Of a stretch of DNA of 64,000 bases, positions 1-11,170 are shown piece after piece. Source of the DNA: Centaurea solstitialis (taxonomy: Eukaryota; Streptophyta; Magnoliopsida; Asterales; Asteraceae). The notes under the pieces are model-generated. The model was not told the origin of the DNA and searched no databases. It worked only from the letters and a program-made list of their open reading frames with translations. Position numbers and translations under genes: made by a program. Position 1 is the first letter of the stretch, and each line of letters begins with the position of its first letter. The DNA lies in assembly GCA_030169165.1 (NCBI GenBank), contig CM058040.1:3484501-3548500 (forward strand). Direction: 5' to 3'.

Positions 1-1388
1 TGACCTTACGAAAAGTCGAAAATTGTAGAACATTAATTGCTTTGAAGCCGCAAATCAATGTCTTAAATATAATTATATATATTTAGATATATGGGTTGTA
101 CTATTGTTCAAATATATTAAACAAGGTAATTCAATAATAGATAAAAGAAATCATACATAGATAACATATTTATACAAAGGCGAACAAAATTGTTATATCA
201 AACTCCCGTAAGCCAAAAACTAAAAATCATACATAACTTTTGGAACATTCAAAAAAGATTCTAATAATGTGTAACAAAAAACTCATTCCATAATACGTTA
301 TGACACCAGCCAAATCTTACAAAGCCGTCACAAAGGTTTACATGCCGCCCCTTGGGAAGAGATCTCCTACCATCAAAAGTCTGGTCGGTCTACCTTGTCA
401 ACGCCTAACGCTATGGCCCACCAAAACGGCCTTTTAGAACCATGACTGCATACGTACACAAGTATTCACTTAATGGATGACACTTAGAGACCGAATCCGT
501 AAGAAAATAGGAATCCCATCACCAAAAATGTAATGAACAAACTATAAGGACAGTACCTAATATAATTTCAAAAATTAGGGATAGATTGTGTCATTGGCAG
601 CAAAATTGCTTTCATTTCTTGCAACATTTATAATATTTATCTATACATTACTATAAATTCATCCATTATCAATTCAACAATTTGCTACAAATTTTCAGAA
701 AGAAGCCCAAAATCTATAAAAGCCCTTTTGTGTGTTGTTTATCTGTAATTGCTACAATGCTGTACAGTTTTCACATAGTATATTCGAAAAACCGCATTCT
801 TCGGGTCAAAAAATTCTCACGCCGCCTGGAGAATCCGGCTCCCGTCCTCCTCAGGGATCTTTGATCTTATCACCTTTACCCGAAATGCTACCTGGAGAAT
901 GCATGTTGAAATGATGACTTTTGATCAAATTACAACAAAATATGCAGTTTGACTATAAGGGTAGGCTCGTCTCGAGGCTCCTTCCTAGAGGATGCAATTC
1001 TAATTTCCTTAGGGTGCGTGCGTTTAGTATCTAGATAGGTAGAACATAATAGGATTAGGATAGAACAAGACAAATAAAATGACCAATTTGTTCCTATCGT
1101 TCCATATAAAGGTTCTGTCAAACGTAAAACAATGATCCTTGTTCTGTATAGTCCTGTCCTGTCCTGTCTTGACGATTTATCTTATAGGCCCCATGGTTAC
1201 TAGGAACAGAGAAAAAGGACACAGTTTGACTACTGATTTTAAAAAAATCAAATTGTATCTCTTTTTTATTATGAGCATGTGGTGATTACCTTCTTTTTTG
1301 GTCCAAACTCGAGGATGTCTGACGGATGAAAACGTGTTGGGCAGTTTGGAGGCACCCGATATCGCCTATCCTCGTTACTGTGAAGTGA
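1..1388. other. Intergenic DNA, no gene recognised
   Basis: AT-rich plant intergenic sequence. Positions 300-500 are less AT-rich and look like repeat-derived DNA, but I cannot name the family. Positions 1005-1200 resemble a small dispersed element, with a repeated cctgt motif near 1150. Short open frames here have no recognisable protein features. Confidence 0.5.
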
Positions 1389-1688
1389 AAGAAACTTAGG
1401 ATTTTTAGATATCCCTTCATAAAATACATAGATACATGATAAATACGCAAAAAAAATCGGATTTTCTAGATGTCCCTTCAAGAAAAGATGCAAGATTTGC
1501 ATAGATATATGATCAAGATGCCAAAAAATGGGATCTTTTAGATATCCCTTCATGAAAAGAAGCAAGATTTTGCATATATATACATGATAAATATGCCAAA
1601 AAGATCGGATTTATTTAGATATCCCTTCATGAAAGATGCAAGATTAACTTAGCATGATGAAGATATCCCTTTATGAAAAGAGAAATTT
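1389..1688. repeat. Tandem repeat, about 70-75 bp unit, next to the gap
   Basis: At least four diverged copies of a unit that begins with tagatatcccttcatgaaaa and contains gcaagat and catgataaatatgcc run up to the N gap. Copy starts are near 1406, 1465, 1540 and 1615. The array is cut off by the gap, so its true length is unknown. Confidence 0.8.
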
Positions 1689-1788
1689 NNNNNNNNNNNN
1701 NNNNNNNNNNNNNNNNNNNNNNNNNNNNNNNNNNNNNNNNNNNNNNNNNNNNNNNNNNNNNNNNNNNNNNNNNNNNNNNNNNNNNNNN
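1689..1788. other. Assembly gap (100 N)
   Basis: Exactly 100 N characters, the usual placeholder for a scaffold gap of unknown size. It directly follows a tandem repeat, the kind of sequence that breaks assemblies. Confidence 0.99.
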
Positions 1789-2725
1789 AACTACCCAGGA
1801 AAGCTATATATGAGTTTATATCTTTATAGGTTTTAAAAAAAACAATAAGGAGTTAAAAACAATTCTGTCTTTTTTTTGGAAAATAATTTTTAATTTATAT
1901 GGTGTAAGAGTTTATAAAAGTAATTGAATTAGTTTATAACGATATCAAAACAAAAGGTAATAATTTGATAAGTTTGTTCATAGAAGGTGTTTGAGATTGG
2001 TTATACATGTAAAATAATAAAAAAGTTCATAAATTATATTAAATAAATTAATAAGTTAGAATCTAATAGATTTCAAAGATTCTATTAATATAATATAATA
2101 AAATATATTAATGATTTATTTAATTATATTACAAAATGTCATCAACTCATCATTGAATAATTTATTAGTAGGTGGTTTTGTCAACTAATTTATTAACTAA
2201 CCTTGCCTAGTTATCAAAATATAATTAAAAAACAAAATTAAGAAATAATAGTTTTGTAGAACTTGTTTTTCACATTGTAAGAAGACTACAATCTAATTGT
2301 TCAAAAATCAACAATTAGACATATTTTTAAGTCCTTTTCATTAAAAGATAGTCACCTGTTATGTCTTAAGAGTTAATTATTTGTTAAAACATGTCTAAAC
2401 GTGTGCTTAATAATAAAATATGATGACAATTATTCTGTCTCTTTTTTTATATAATAACAAATAAAGGGAAACATAAGACATTAACGTTGATAATGTAATT
2501 ATTTCAGTAATTATAGCATCCAATTTGGTACGGTAAGGGGGTGTTGGTTTTTAAAAAAATACCTCTTAAAACCTCTTAAGTCTGAAAATTAAAAGGTTTG
2601 TAGATTTAAGACTGTTTTATTTTAAAGAAAATGTATGAAAACCTCCTATCGTCTGAAATTTTAAAAGGTGCACCATCTACCTTTTATTTTTAGATATAAA
2701 ATAAGACTTTGGACTTCAGATATCA
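1789..2725. other. AT-rich intergenic DNA
   Basis: Very AT-rich, with many short A and T runs. Around 2535-2690 are several cctcttaa and aaaggt motifs in both orientations, suggesting an old inverted-repeat element. No gene is supported. Confidence 0.5.
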
Positions 2726-2726
2726 A

Positions 2727-2951
2727 ATGGTGTTAGCTCAATTGGATAGGTAATATCCCTGAGGGTGTGGGGTGAAAGTCACCCCACACCAGGGTTCGAT
2801 TCACACGGGTGACATTTATGAGATATCTAGACTTTGGATCTGGTCCTTCGGGGTTAGGTTCGGGGTGACATGATTTTCTTCGTAAATCTATGTGATTTTG
2901 TATATCGACAAAGTTTCTCCTGTACTCGTAAATAGCCAGCATTCTCGTATG

Positions 2952-2982
<31 letters not shown>

Positions 2983-2985
2983 GTT
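2727..2985 (+). mobile_element. tRNA-derived SINE (S1)
   Basis: A tRNA-like head has an A-box-like stretch (gttagctcaattgg at about 2732) and a B box (ggttcgattc at 2793-2802), the internal RNA polymerase III promoter layout of plant SINEs. It ends in a (GT)n run at about 2959-2985. It is not a tRNA gene: no cloverleaf is evident and the unit is about 250 bp long. Confidence 0.65.
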
Positions 2986-3067
2986 CATCATGTGTTTTTG
3001 AAGGCTAAAGTGGATGATGTGAAGATTTATTAGATGAAGTTAGATATTTATTTGAAGAATTAGGTTC

Positions 3068-3280
3068 AAACAAGAACAAAACCAATTTGCAAGAATGAAG
3101 AAACCATGTAAATCACAGGTGATTTTGTACTACGCTCGCCCACTCGCACCGACCCACGCGCCTTGTCGGCAAGTGTACTACACTCGCTTTTTCTTGTTTA
3201 GTACAAAATCACATGTGATTTACATGGTTCCTTTGTTCTTGCAAATTGGATTGTTCTTGTATGAACCTCCCTCTTTATTT
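3068..3280. mobile_element. Inverted-repeat MITE, family F6 copy 1
   Basis: The ends form an imperfect inverted repeat: ggttcaaacaagaacaaaac on the left and the complement of a gttcttgtatgaacctccct end on the right. An inner inverted repeat is built on atcacatgtgattt. A related copy lies at 21067-21286. No protein is encoded. Confidence 0.65.
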
Positions 3281-3284
3281 GAAT

Positions 3285-3595
3285 TCATTAGGTGAATTTA
3301 AATGTAATGTATATTTTGTTGTGTTCATTAGATGAATTTATGTAAACGGACATTTTGTTTTGTATTCATTAGATGAATTAAAATGTAAATGGACATTTTA
3401 TTTTGTATTCATAAGCTGAATTTAGAGTCAATCTGAATATTCATATGGTGAATGAATTTTTTATATGTTTCATTTGGTGAATTTTCATATTATGATGAAT
3501 ATGAATATTCATCTAGTGAATCTGAAAATTCATAAGGTGAATATGAATATTCATATAGTGAATATGAAAAATGAATATTCATGTAGTGAATGAAC
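3285..3595. repeat. Degenerate short repeats around ttcat..ggtgaat
   Basis: A dozen or so copies of attcat(n)ggtgaat-like motifs at irregular 20-55 bp spacing. Being self-complementary, they could fold back. No coding potential seen. Confidence 0.6.
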
Positions 3596-3695
3596 TACAA
3601 TTTTTTTTATTACCAAATGACGATCATGCCGTTTTCATATCAAATGTTTAGATTAATTCTCAAGTTTTCACGAATAAAATGGTCATCTCTAGATG

Positions 3696-3700
<5 letters not shown>

Positions 3701-3727
<27 letters not shown>

Positions 3728-4141
3728 TATATATATATATATATATATAGAGGGATTTTCTTTTGTGAACTGTTTTTTGGTGTAAACTTGTGAACTTTCT
3801 CCAAAAAGACAATTATATGATGAAATTGGTTCTTGAAATTGTTTAATATGATGAAATTATATCATATGATACATTTTTTGTTGAAATTGTTTCATATTTC
3901 GGTGGTTTTACGTGAAATCAAAATATTTCATAAAAATATATGAAACAATTTCATAAGAATGAAAAAGTTACGTAAAAAATATCTAAATATGAAACACTTT
4001 CATCAAAAAATGAATCATATAATATAATTTCATCATATTAAACAATTTCATGAACCAATTTCATTGATTTAACCTATGAAATCGTTGTTTTGGCTTGAGT
4101 TCACAAGTTCACACCAAAAAAAAGTTCACAAAAAAAAATCC

Positions 4142-4172
<31 letters not shown>
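3701..4172. mobile_element. Inverted-repeat MITE in (CT)n(TA)n, family F4
   Basis: The terminal inverted repeats are about 45-48 bp, starting at 3750 (gagggattttcttttgtgaa) and ending near 4143 as its near complement. Both ends abut (TA)n tracts, with (CT)n runs just outside. The interior is AT-rich with many gaaat/atttc motifs and no gene. The layout matches other (TA)n-lodged elements in this window. Confidence 0.8.
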
Positions 4173-4173
<1 letters not shown>

Positions 4174-4514
4174 CTTAATTAATAACATGATATTTTGATT
4201 CATATTTAATATGCTTAATTAAAAAAAGTTAACTAATATTTTATTAGACGAAATTTCAAATGAAAACTTAAATTTGATTGTGAATGTGATAATCACTAAT
4301 ATCGTGTCATGCGGTATATTCACTCTGAATATTATATATTATTCAGAGTGAATAAAGCTTAGCTGACCCATTTAACCTGAACCTGATCTGAATTGTCAGC
4401 TTAAATTTAACTATGTTATATCTTAAAAATGTAAAGATTATTGAAATTAAATGTAATTCTGTCATAGATTTTATATTTGATGATAGTTTATTTGAGAGCT
4501 TTATGACATCTGTA

Positions 4515-4672
4515 AGAATTTCTAGTTAATGGTTTTATTTCACATAAAATATTCAAAGGTAGTGTACATATAATGTGATTAAAATATTTCTAGTTCATGG
4601 TTTTATTTCACATAAAATATTCAAAGGTAGAATTTCTAGTTCATGGTTTCATTCAAAGGTAGTGTTTAATGT
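4515..4672. repeat. Short tandem repeat, three partial copies
   Basis: The phrase aatttctagttcatggtttt plus cacataaaatattcaaaggt occurs at about 4515 and 4585, and in shortened form at about 4628. Confidence 0.75.
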
Positions 4673-4817
4673 ATTTTATAATGTGATTAATTAACATATG
4701 TTTATTTTATAGTGTGATTGGTTGATATTTATTGTTTCACAATGCGAAACATTTTTGTATGTAAACTTTGATTCACAAACACGATAAACTGCCAAAGGTA
4801 TGAACGTTGTCAACTAA

Positions 4818-5154
4818 GAGCATCCGTAATGGAGGTTTTTTGTGAGGTTCTTCATGGGGTTTTTACAATAACCTCTACTGTGAGACAAATGTTCTTGCCC
4901 AGTCACAGATTCTTATTGGAACTTAGGTGCTTGAACAAGAACCCGGGTTCTTGTAATAGTTTCCTGTTCTGTTATTTAATAGTTTACATAAATAAAAATT
5001 ATATTATAATTTATAAATAAGAAGAGGGAAGTGAGGTTTTTGTAAGAACCTCCATTGTATAGTTTTAATGAGGTTCTTGGTATGTTGAGATGGCAATAAC
5101 ATGGTAGAAAAAAATATGGTAAGTGAAGTTCTTGAAGGTTCCACCACTATGCTC
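4818..5154. mobile_element. Tourist-like MITE with TAA target duplication
   Basis: A 337-bp non-coding element flanked by taa at 4815-4817 and 5155-5157. The ends are gagcatccgtaatgg and the complement of ccactatgctc, and inner ggttctt/aagaacc motifs pair. A 3-bp TWA duplication with short inverted termini is typical of PIF/Harbinger-derived Tourist MITEs. Confidence 0.65.
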
Positions 5155-5778
5155 TAAGTATATGTAAAACAAAAATATTATGACTCAAATATATATATTA
5201 AATTAATATCTCAATTCCAAGTTTAGATGAAAATAAACATATTAAGAAAAAACATATAATGTACTAGTTTTTAAAATTATCATAATTTATAAGTTTTCAA
5301 AAAGGATATTATTGTATTTAATTTTGATTATCTTATGATATTGTATTTTTATAAGATTATTGGCAATGCTTTTTTTAAGTCCTCCCATCAAAACATCGTC
5401 ACCTAGATATGCTTAGATTCTTTAATTATCTGCCTAAAACCTTTTTCAGACGTTACTTTATAATAAGATTTCATAACTATTATCGTGTCTTTATATATAT
5501 ACACTGTATCTTTCCCATCAAAAAGAAAATATACACCATATCTTTAATTAAAAAAATTGTTATGATGAAAAAAACGTGACATTTTTAGTTGTTGATTTTG
5601 CAATTATTTATTTAGTAGCCGTGGCCCGTGGGATCAAAATTTAGCAATGCTTTTTTTGTCGGTGAAAAATTAACAATGTAACTGTTATGAAGAAAAAAAA
5701 CGTGACATTGTATTTTTATTGGTCGAAATTTAGCAATGCTTTTTTATTGGCAAAAAAGTGATATTATATTTTTATCTA
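5155..5778. other. AT-rich intergenic DNA
   Basis: No gene recognised. The phrase tttagcaatgcttttt recurs at about 5640 and 5727, indicating small local duplications. Confidence 0.5.
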
Positions 5779-6226
5779 GAGTTTATGACTTGCGAGGATA
5801 ACTAACTATTTGATTTGTACAAATGTTACCATGAAACTATTTTTTGTACTCAATAAACCATTGAACTCTCCTTTTTTGTACATATAATACCATTATGACC
5901 AGTAACATCCTGTTTTTTCTTACGTGACAATTAAAATTATCAAATAATGCTTATGTGGATATGACGTGGCAATGACTAGCAATGACTAGGCATTCTCATA
6001 AGCATTGATAATGCCTAGTCATTGCCACGTCATTGCCACGTCATATCCACATAAACATTATTTGATAATTTTAATTGCCATGTAAGAAAAAAACAAGATG
6101 TTATCGGTCATAATGGTATTATATGTACAAAAAATAGAGTTCAATGGTCTATTAAGTACAAAAAATAGTTTCATTGTAACATTTGTACAAATCGGATAGT
6201 TAGTTACCCTCACAAGTAATAAACCC
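5779..6226. mobile_element. Long near-perfect palindrome (foldback element)
   Basis: The two halves are near complements over more than 200 bp each. The left half starts with gagtttatgacttgcgagg and the right half ends with cctcacaagtaataaaccc. The centre is near 6000-6010, within repeated atgacgtggcaatgac motifs. Such a structure would fold into a long hairpin if transcribed. No ORF. Confidence 0.85.
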
Positions 6227-6296
6227 TTTTATCTATTAAGAAACGTGACATTTTTTGTTGTTGATTTTGTAATTATTTTAATAATCGTGTGATCAA

Positions 6297-6585
6297 ATGT
6301 TTGGTAGTTGTTGAATGGTTTAGTGCTGGATGATCATGTGGTCAGAATGATTAAGAGGCTCTTATGATATGGTGCAAAATAAAATATGGTGGTTTGGTTA
6401 TTGTTGAGCATGAAATCAGAACTCTAAATGGTTAAGAGACATCCAGGATACTAAATCATTCAGAGGGTTTTGGAACCATTAAGAGACAGTTTGTTTTTTT
6501 GTCAAACAAGATTCATCTCTTAACGATTGAGAGATTGCCTCTTAATGGAACTGTTAAGTGGTAAACAAACACCACCTAAATACTT
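6297..6585. mobile_element. MITE family G1, copy 1
   Basis: It shares ordered motifs, in reverse orientation, with 40207-40497: ttgaatggtttagtgctgg, the gatgatc core, agagacatccaggatact, and a gtttg/caaac terminal repeat. Both copies have ends resembling the ggtggtgtttgttt class of hAT-like MITEs. Non-coding. Confidence 0.65.
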
Positions 6586-6688
6586 ATCTAGAAAATGTTT
6601 ATTGACAATAGTTACCATCATCACTTAGACATTGTTTGGTAAACACAAACTAGCTTATAATTAAGCTAGCTTATTATTATTTTTTGGG

Positions 6689-7769
6689 TTTACTATCTGA
6701 AAATGTATTCAAGTTGTCACGTTTTGCTATTGTATGTATCCAACTCTGAAAACTACCATTCAATATACTGAAGTTTCAAAATTTTGCTATTGTATGTATT
6801 AGGTAACCTACAAAACAGGTTGCAGGTTATTTTTTTGAATTCTAAAATATTAGATTAATTTACTGATTTTCCCTCTGAGATCTATCAAATGTTACAAATT
6901 TGGTCCCAAAGTCACACCACCACCTGTCATCTTCTCCGACGAACTCTGACCATCTTCTCCGACGAAGTTCGATCATCTTATCTGGCGATGGGTGTGCGAT
7001 GGTGGTTGCAACGATGGTGTGCGATGGTGGTTACGGTGATGGTGGTGGTTTCGGTGATGATGGTGTCCGACGATGGTGGTTCCAGTGATGGTGGGTGGTG
7101 GTGGTTCCGGTGATGGTGGTGGCGGCCTACGATGGTGGTGCGATGATGGTGGGTGATGGTGGTTACGGTGATCGTGGTGGTTCCGGTGAGCGATGGTGGT
7201 TCCGGTGATGATGGTGTTTGGCGATGGTGGTTCCGATGATGGTGGGCGGTGGTGGTTAAGGTGATGGTAGGCGATGGTTGTTCCGGTGATGGTGGTGGCC
7301 TATGATAGTGGTACGGTGATGGTGGACGATGGTGGTTACGGTGATGGTGGTGGTTCCGGTGGGCGATGATGGTTTCGGTGATGATGGTGTCCGACGATGG
7401 TGGTTCCGGCGATGGTGGGCGGTGGTGGTTACGGTGGTGGTTCCGATGATGGCGGGCGGTGGTGGTTCCGGTGATAGTAGGTGATGGTGGGCGTTGGTGG
7501 TTTCGGTGATGGTGGGCGGTGGTGGTCGGCGATGGTGGTGCGGCGGCAGGCGGTGGAGGAAGGTGGTGGTGCAACTTGGGGACCAAAATCGTAAGATTTA
7601 ACAAAACTCAGGGACCAAACCTGCAAAAAAAGGTGTTGACTTGCTATTGAAGGTGACAATACATACAATAGCAAAATTTTGAAACTTCAATATATTGAAT
7701 GGTAGTTTTCAGAGTTAGATACATACAATAGCAAAACTTGACAAGTTGGATACATTTTCAGATACTAAA
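6689..7769. mobile_element. MULE-like element with ~110 bp inverted repeats
   Basis: The first 112 bp (6689-6800) recur as a near-perfect complement at about 7656-7769. Both arms contain ttttgctattgtatgta and the complement of tacattttcagatact at the ends. Terminal inverted repeats over 100 bp suggest a Mutator-like, non-autonomous element. I could not define a clean 9-bp target duplication. The interior is mostly a GGTGGT-rich minisatellite. Confidence 0.7.
6978..7575. repeat. GGTGGT-rich minisatellite
   Basis: About 600 bp built from variants of gatggtggttccggtgatgg and gtgggcggtggtggtta, with a strong G-over-C bias on the plus strand. Long open frames on both strands translate only to low-complexity His/Pro/Thr or Gly/Val/Met strings. 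I take them as by-products of the repeat. Confidence 0.85.
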
Positions 7770-8098
7770 TCTTTACTTTTTTGGAAATATTTGGATGGAT
7801 AAAAAGTAGCTTATAAGCTAGCTTTTCGATAAACTATTTTGAGGTAGCTTTTTGAAGTTTTTCTAATTATACTCCTAATAATATTAATTATTATATCCGA
7901 ATATAACTTATTGGTCATTTTACATACTCTTAAGCTTATTAGTTATTAGCTACTAGCTAGCTTGGCCATCCGCTTTGAGAAAACAATATGTTTTTATGTC
8001 TAAGTATATTGATGTTAATATTAAATTTAATTGATATAATATATTCAATTCAAAATTTTATTATAACTTAATAAGGTTTAATAGCATGAAATTTATTT

Positions 8099-8531
8099 GA
8101 GAAAATAATTATTTTGTCCAATCGTATAATTCGGTTTTACTTCTTACCCCATTTCATTCCTAAATTCACCATATACCCCACCGGTCACTATCCGACGATC
8201 CATATTAGCAGTTCATGACCAGAACCACCGGCAAATAAAAGGGGTCGCTATGTGGCAAAGAAATGGATCACTATAAAAAAACATGCAACACTCAATTAAC
8301 CCCTTTTTGTCAATGGATTGCTAATAGGGGTTGCCATTTTAATTGGGGTTGCTATTTAGGGGAAAAGAAATTGATCGCTAATTGGGATGGGCTTCGGTAG
8401 CGGTGGTTGCCGGAAAATTCCGTGAGCCGCTAATATGGTCGTCGAATAGTGGCCGGTGGGGTATACGGTGAATTTGGGAGAAAAATGAGGTAGGAAGTGA
8501 TTTATGAGATAGGATAAAATAATTATTTTCT
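8099..8531. mobile_element. Inverted-repeat MITE
   Basis: The two ends are complementary over roughly 110-120 bp. The left arm carries gaaaataattattttgtcc and taccccaccggtcactatcc; the right arm carries their complements ending near 8531. The interior has repeated ttgctat and ggggttgc motifs. Non-coding. Confidence 0.75.
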
Positions 8532-8787
8532 TAATTTATTTTAGGTTTTAATAGTGTTGCAAGGTTTGGCAAACGATTAGGTGAGTTTATTATTATTATT
8601 ATCATTATTAATTGTTTTATTATTATTTTGCTATTTTTGGCAAGCGACCGCTTGCTAATCATGTTGAAATTATTTAATATGTCGAATATTTTCAAGATAA
8701 CTTTAAAGAGTGACTTTTATGAGTGGGTGGTGGAGTTTTAGTAAACTCCATATAGAGCTCATGAATACCATTTATGAAGATGATATC

Positions 8788-8915
8788 AAAGCAAATGCGT
8801 AGCCTAATGGTTGGCTACAAGTGTGGGTGACAATAAATGTCTCCAATCGTTGCAACTTTTGTTGGCGTGTTCTATTATCGAACTTCTGATTTAACTCTCA
8901 TTTAAAAAAAAAAAA
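8788..8915 (+). mobile_element. SINE-like element (S2)
   Basis: A tRNA-like start (gcgtagcctaatggttgg, A-box-like) is followed by a degenerate B-box region and an A-rich tail of 12 A at about 8904-8915. It is shorter and more decayed than other SINEs here. Confidence 0.45.
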
Positions 8916-9890
8916 CTTAAACACCTTCAAATATGTATGTTGAGAGCGCTAGCAAGGGCAAGGGACAAGTTGACCTTTGAGGCTCGAAGTGCGGGTGCTG
9001 TCTTCTAGTCTGGTAGTCGCTTTAGTAATTGAATCTATTTTCTATAATAAATCTCAATGGTATTACTTTATTTTCTGTTGTCACTCATGAGAAAATTTTA
9101 GAAATCTGGACCTTTATTCAGTATTTTTACTAACCCATTTGATAATGGTTATTCTATGTCCTTTCTTGATCATGATTGTTACAATTGTTTAATTAAGAGA
9201 TCAAGTGCATTCAAATATGAAATACATATGTGGTTGGGGGTATGCACCTTTCTAAAGAGGCTACTGACCAAGGGGTACGTACCTTTCTAAAGAGGCTATG
9301 GGCCACAAACACCATCGTCTGATTTTAACAATTATGCTGTATATCTTTCTAATGTTAAAGTACATTTATGAAAAGAAAACGTTGCTATTTTTAATAGGTA
9401 TAAAAATAATATCGAATATTAAATTAAAACATTCTTAAGTATTCTTTTACCTCAACTTCACGGCCATTGTATTAATAACAAAAATAAATTATCATCAAAA
9501 CATCAAGATTATAAAATTTAGTTGAAATCAAGGTTTAAAATGCATGTAAGATGTATCATGAGGGGGTCAAGCCTTAAAAAACATAATGTTATAAAAAAGT
9601 AAAAAACATGACTTATTGATTATAACGATAAAACTGTATATAACATTAATATAAACACACATATTTTTTACTATTATACAATAAATCAATAAAGTTAAAC
9701 AATTTAAATTATCTTCTATATTAAACAAATAAAATGTAAAACATTGAAAAAATTAAACCCACCATGCAAAAACCTTTTATTGGATTTCATTATTATACAA
9801 TAAGTGATATTTTTCATTTGAAGTTGAAATTATTTAAGAATTTTTAATCATTTTTGAAATACAAATAAAAGTAAAACACGATTATGCGTA
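8916..9890. other. Intergenic DNA shared with the tandem duplicate
   Basis: Most of this is alignable to about 14360-15320 and is MES downstream flank. No gene is visible in either copy. Confidence 0.6.
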
Positions 9891-10159
9891 TCAACTGCAA
9901 TATCAAGAAGACAAACACTGAGTTGCTTTAGATCACACAACATCATCATATGATCCACATTTTTCAACTCTTTCATCTCAACTACCAGCTTGTCAATTAT
10001 TCATTGTTGAAATTCTTTATCTATAGCTATGTCATCATCACATACAATGAAAACTTATTGTACAGATCCATACCCTTCTTTTGTAAACTGTAGTCCATAA
10101 TTTAGATCTTTTAGAAATAATGATCCAGACCTGATCAATATATTACCCAATTCACGATC
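9891..10159 (-). pseudogene. Methylesterase (MES) exon 3 pseudogene
   Basis: This block aligns along its length with exon 3 of MES-A (15327-15599). The acceptor-side sequence and the Asp and His motif regions (cDDD, VDHM) remain readable. It carries at least two in-frame stops (TAA after the GSVQ motif and TGA in place of a conserved Trp), a 3-bp deletion, and a 1-bp deletion just before the old stop codon. No exon 2 or exon 1 follows on the minus strand: a compound palindrome begins about 65 bp upstream where exon 2 should be. It is a dead copy left by the tandem duplication. Confidence 0.88.
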
Positions 10160-10224
10160 CTACATCAAAATGAAATTATACATTAATCTTCAACATTTTT
10201 ATTTGGAAATTCACAGAGGGTGTT

Positions 10225-10423
10225 TATTAATTCTCAACGTATGAAGCCCATGGTCAAAACCCAATATCAGATTAAATAACCCATACTATCTAGGTAACTA
10301 TATACAAAAGATAGTATGGGTTATTTAATCTGATCTTGGGTTTTGACCATGGGCTTCATACATGAAGCCTGAAGCCCATGGTCAAAACCCAAGATCATGG
10401 GCTTCATACGTTGAGAATTAATA
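10225..10423. repeat. Compound palindrome inserted by the MES pseudogene
   Basis: The outer arms are attaattctcaacgtatgaa and its complement. Inside, the phrase gcccatggtcaaaaccca occurs three times in alternating orientation, and a second hairpin pairs agtatgggttatttaatctg with its complement. The block is absent from the equivalent place in the MES-A copy. Confidence 0.85.
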
Positions 10424-10436
10424 GCGTTAATATAAT

Positions 10437-11170
10437 GAGCCCGGACTTTCCATCAGGTTATAAAATATAATGAATTTTATGATAAGTAGTAAGATAGAAT
10501 AAATAAAAATATTAATTTTAAGACATTAAACTAAAGCTTTAAAAAAAATAACTTATAAATTTATTATTTCAGTTATTTGTTCAGGTGGCATTATTAGTTA
10601 TTTATTTGGTGATTAATATTTGATTATTTATCTTTTATTAATAAAAATCATAATAAATAAGTATGACATGTGGTCAATGAACGAAGGTGATTATTTTTTT
10701 GGTTAAAGTTACAATACTTTATAATTAATCAATAAAACAAAATGCATTGATAAAATAAATAAAGTAAGCAGTAAAAAAATGTGAATTATGTAATTTGAGA
10801 ATACAAAATATAAAGAATGGTAGATATTTTTTTTCCATGCATATTCTATGGTATAATAATATGATTTCCTGGTAATTGTAGAGTTATATAATTATTTGAT
10901 TGTTTTTTTTATTAAAGTTATAATAGTTTATAATTAATCAACAAAATGTGTTGATAAAATAAATAAAGGTTGTAAAAAGTTTAAGAATAAAAAATACAAA
11001 GAATGGTCTACTATAAGAAACAAATATGTAACTTAATAAAACATTTTTTTGAATGAGTTAACCACTTACTTTAACAAAGTTGGATGGAGGATTGAAAATG
11101 AAATGAAAATAAAAACCACATGGATGAAAAACAATTATAAACGATTAACGAAGAAAATCGTTAAATATAT
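10437..11170. repeat. Dispersed repeat, copy 1 (also at 19758-20400)
   Basis: The block begins with gagcccggact and contains gataagtagtaagata, taacttataaatttatta and aaagttggatg motifs, in the same order as at 19758-20400. Non-coding and AT-rich. I cannot assign it to a transposon class. Confidence 0.7.

Larger units (their letters stand above)
6628..7972. mobile_element. AGCTTATAAGCTAGC-type MITE, split by a younger element
   Basis: The left part (6628-6688) begins with a tgtttggtaaac end and carries agcttata motifs. The right part (7770-7972) carries gtagcttataagctagc and related motifs. The middle is occupied by a different inverted-repeat element. Three more family members lie at 16720-17110, 18138-18467 and 41159-42057. 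Confidence 0.6.

Noticed and set aside
2793..2802. Possible tRNA gene (also at 24625, 43749, 56062)
   Set aside because: A and B box motifs are present, but the units lack a plausible cloverleaf, are 165-315 bp long, and end in A or GT runs with target duplications. They are SINEs.
6978..7604. A 208-aa open frame on the minus strand
   Set aside because: It is a translation of the GGTGGT minisatellite, with only His/Pro/Thr repeats and no domain; similar frames exist on the other strand.
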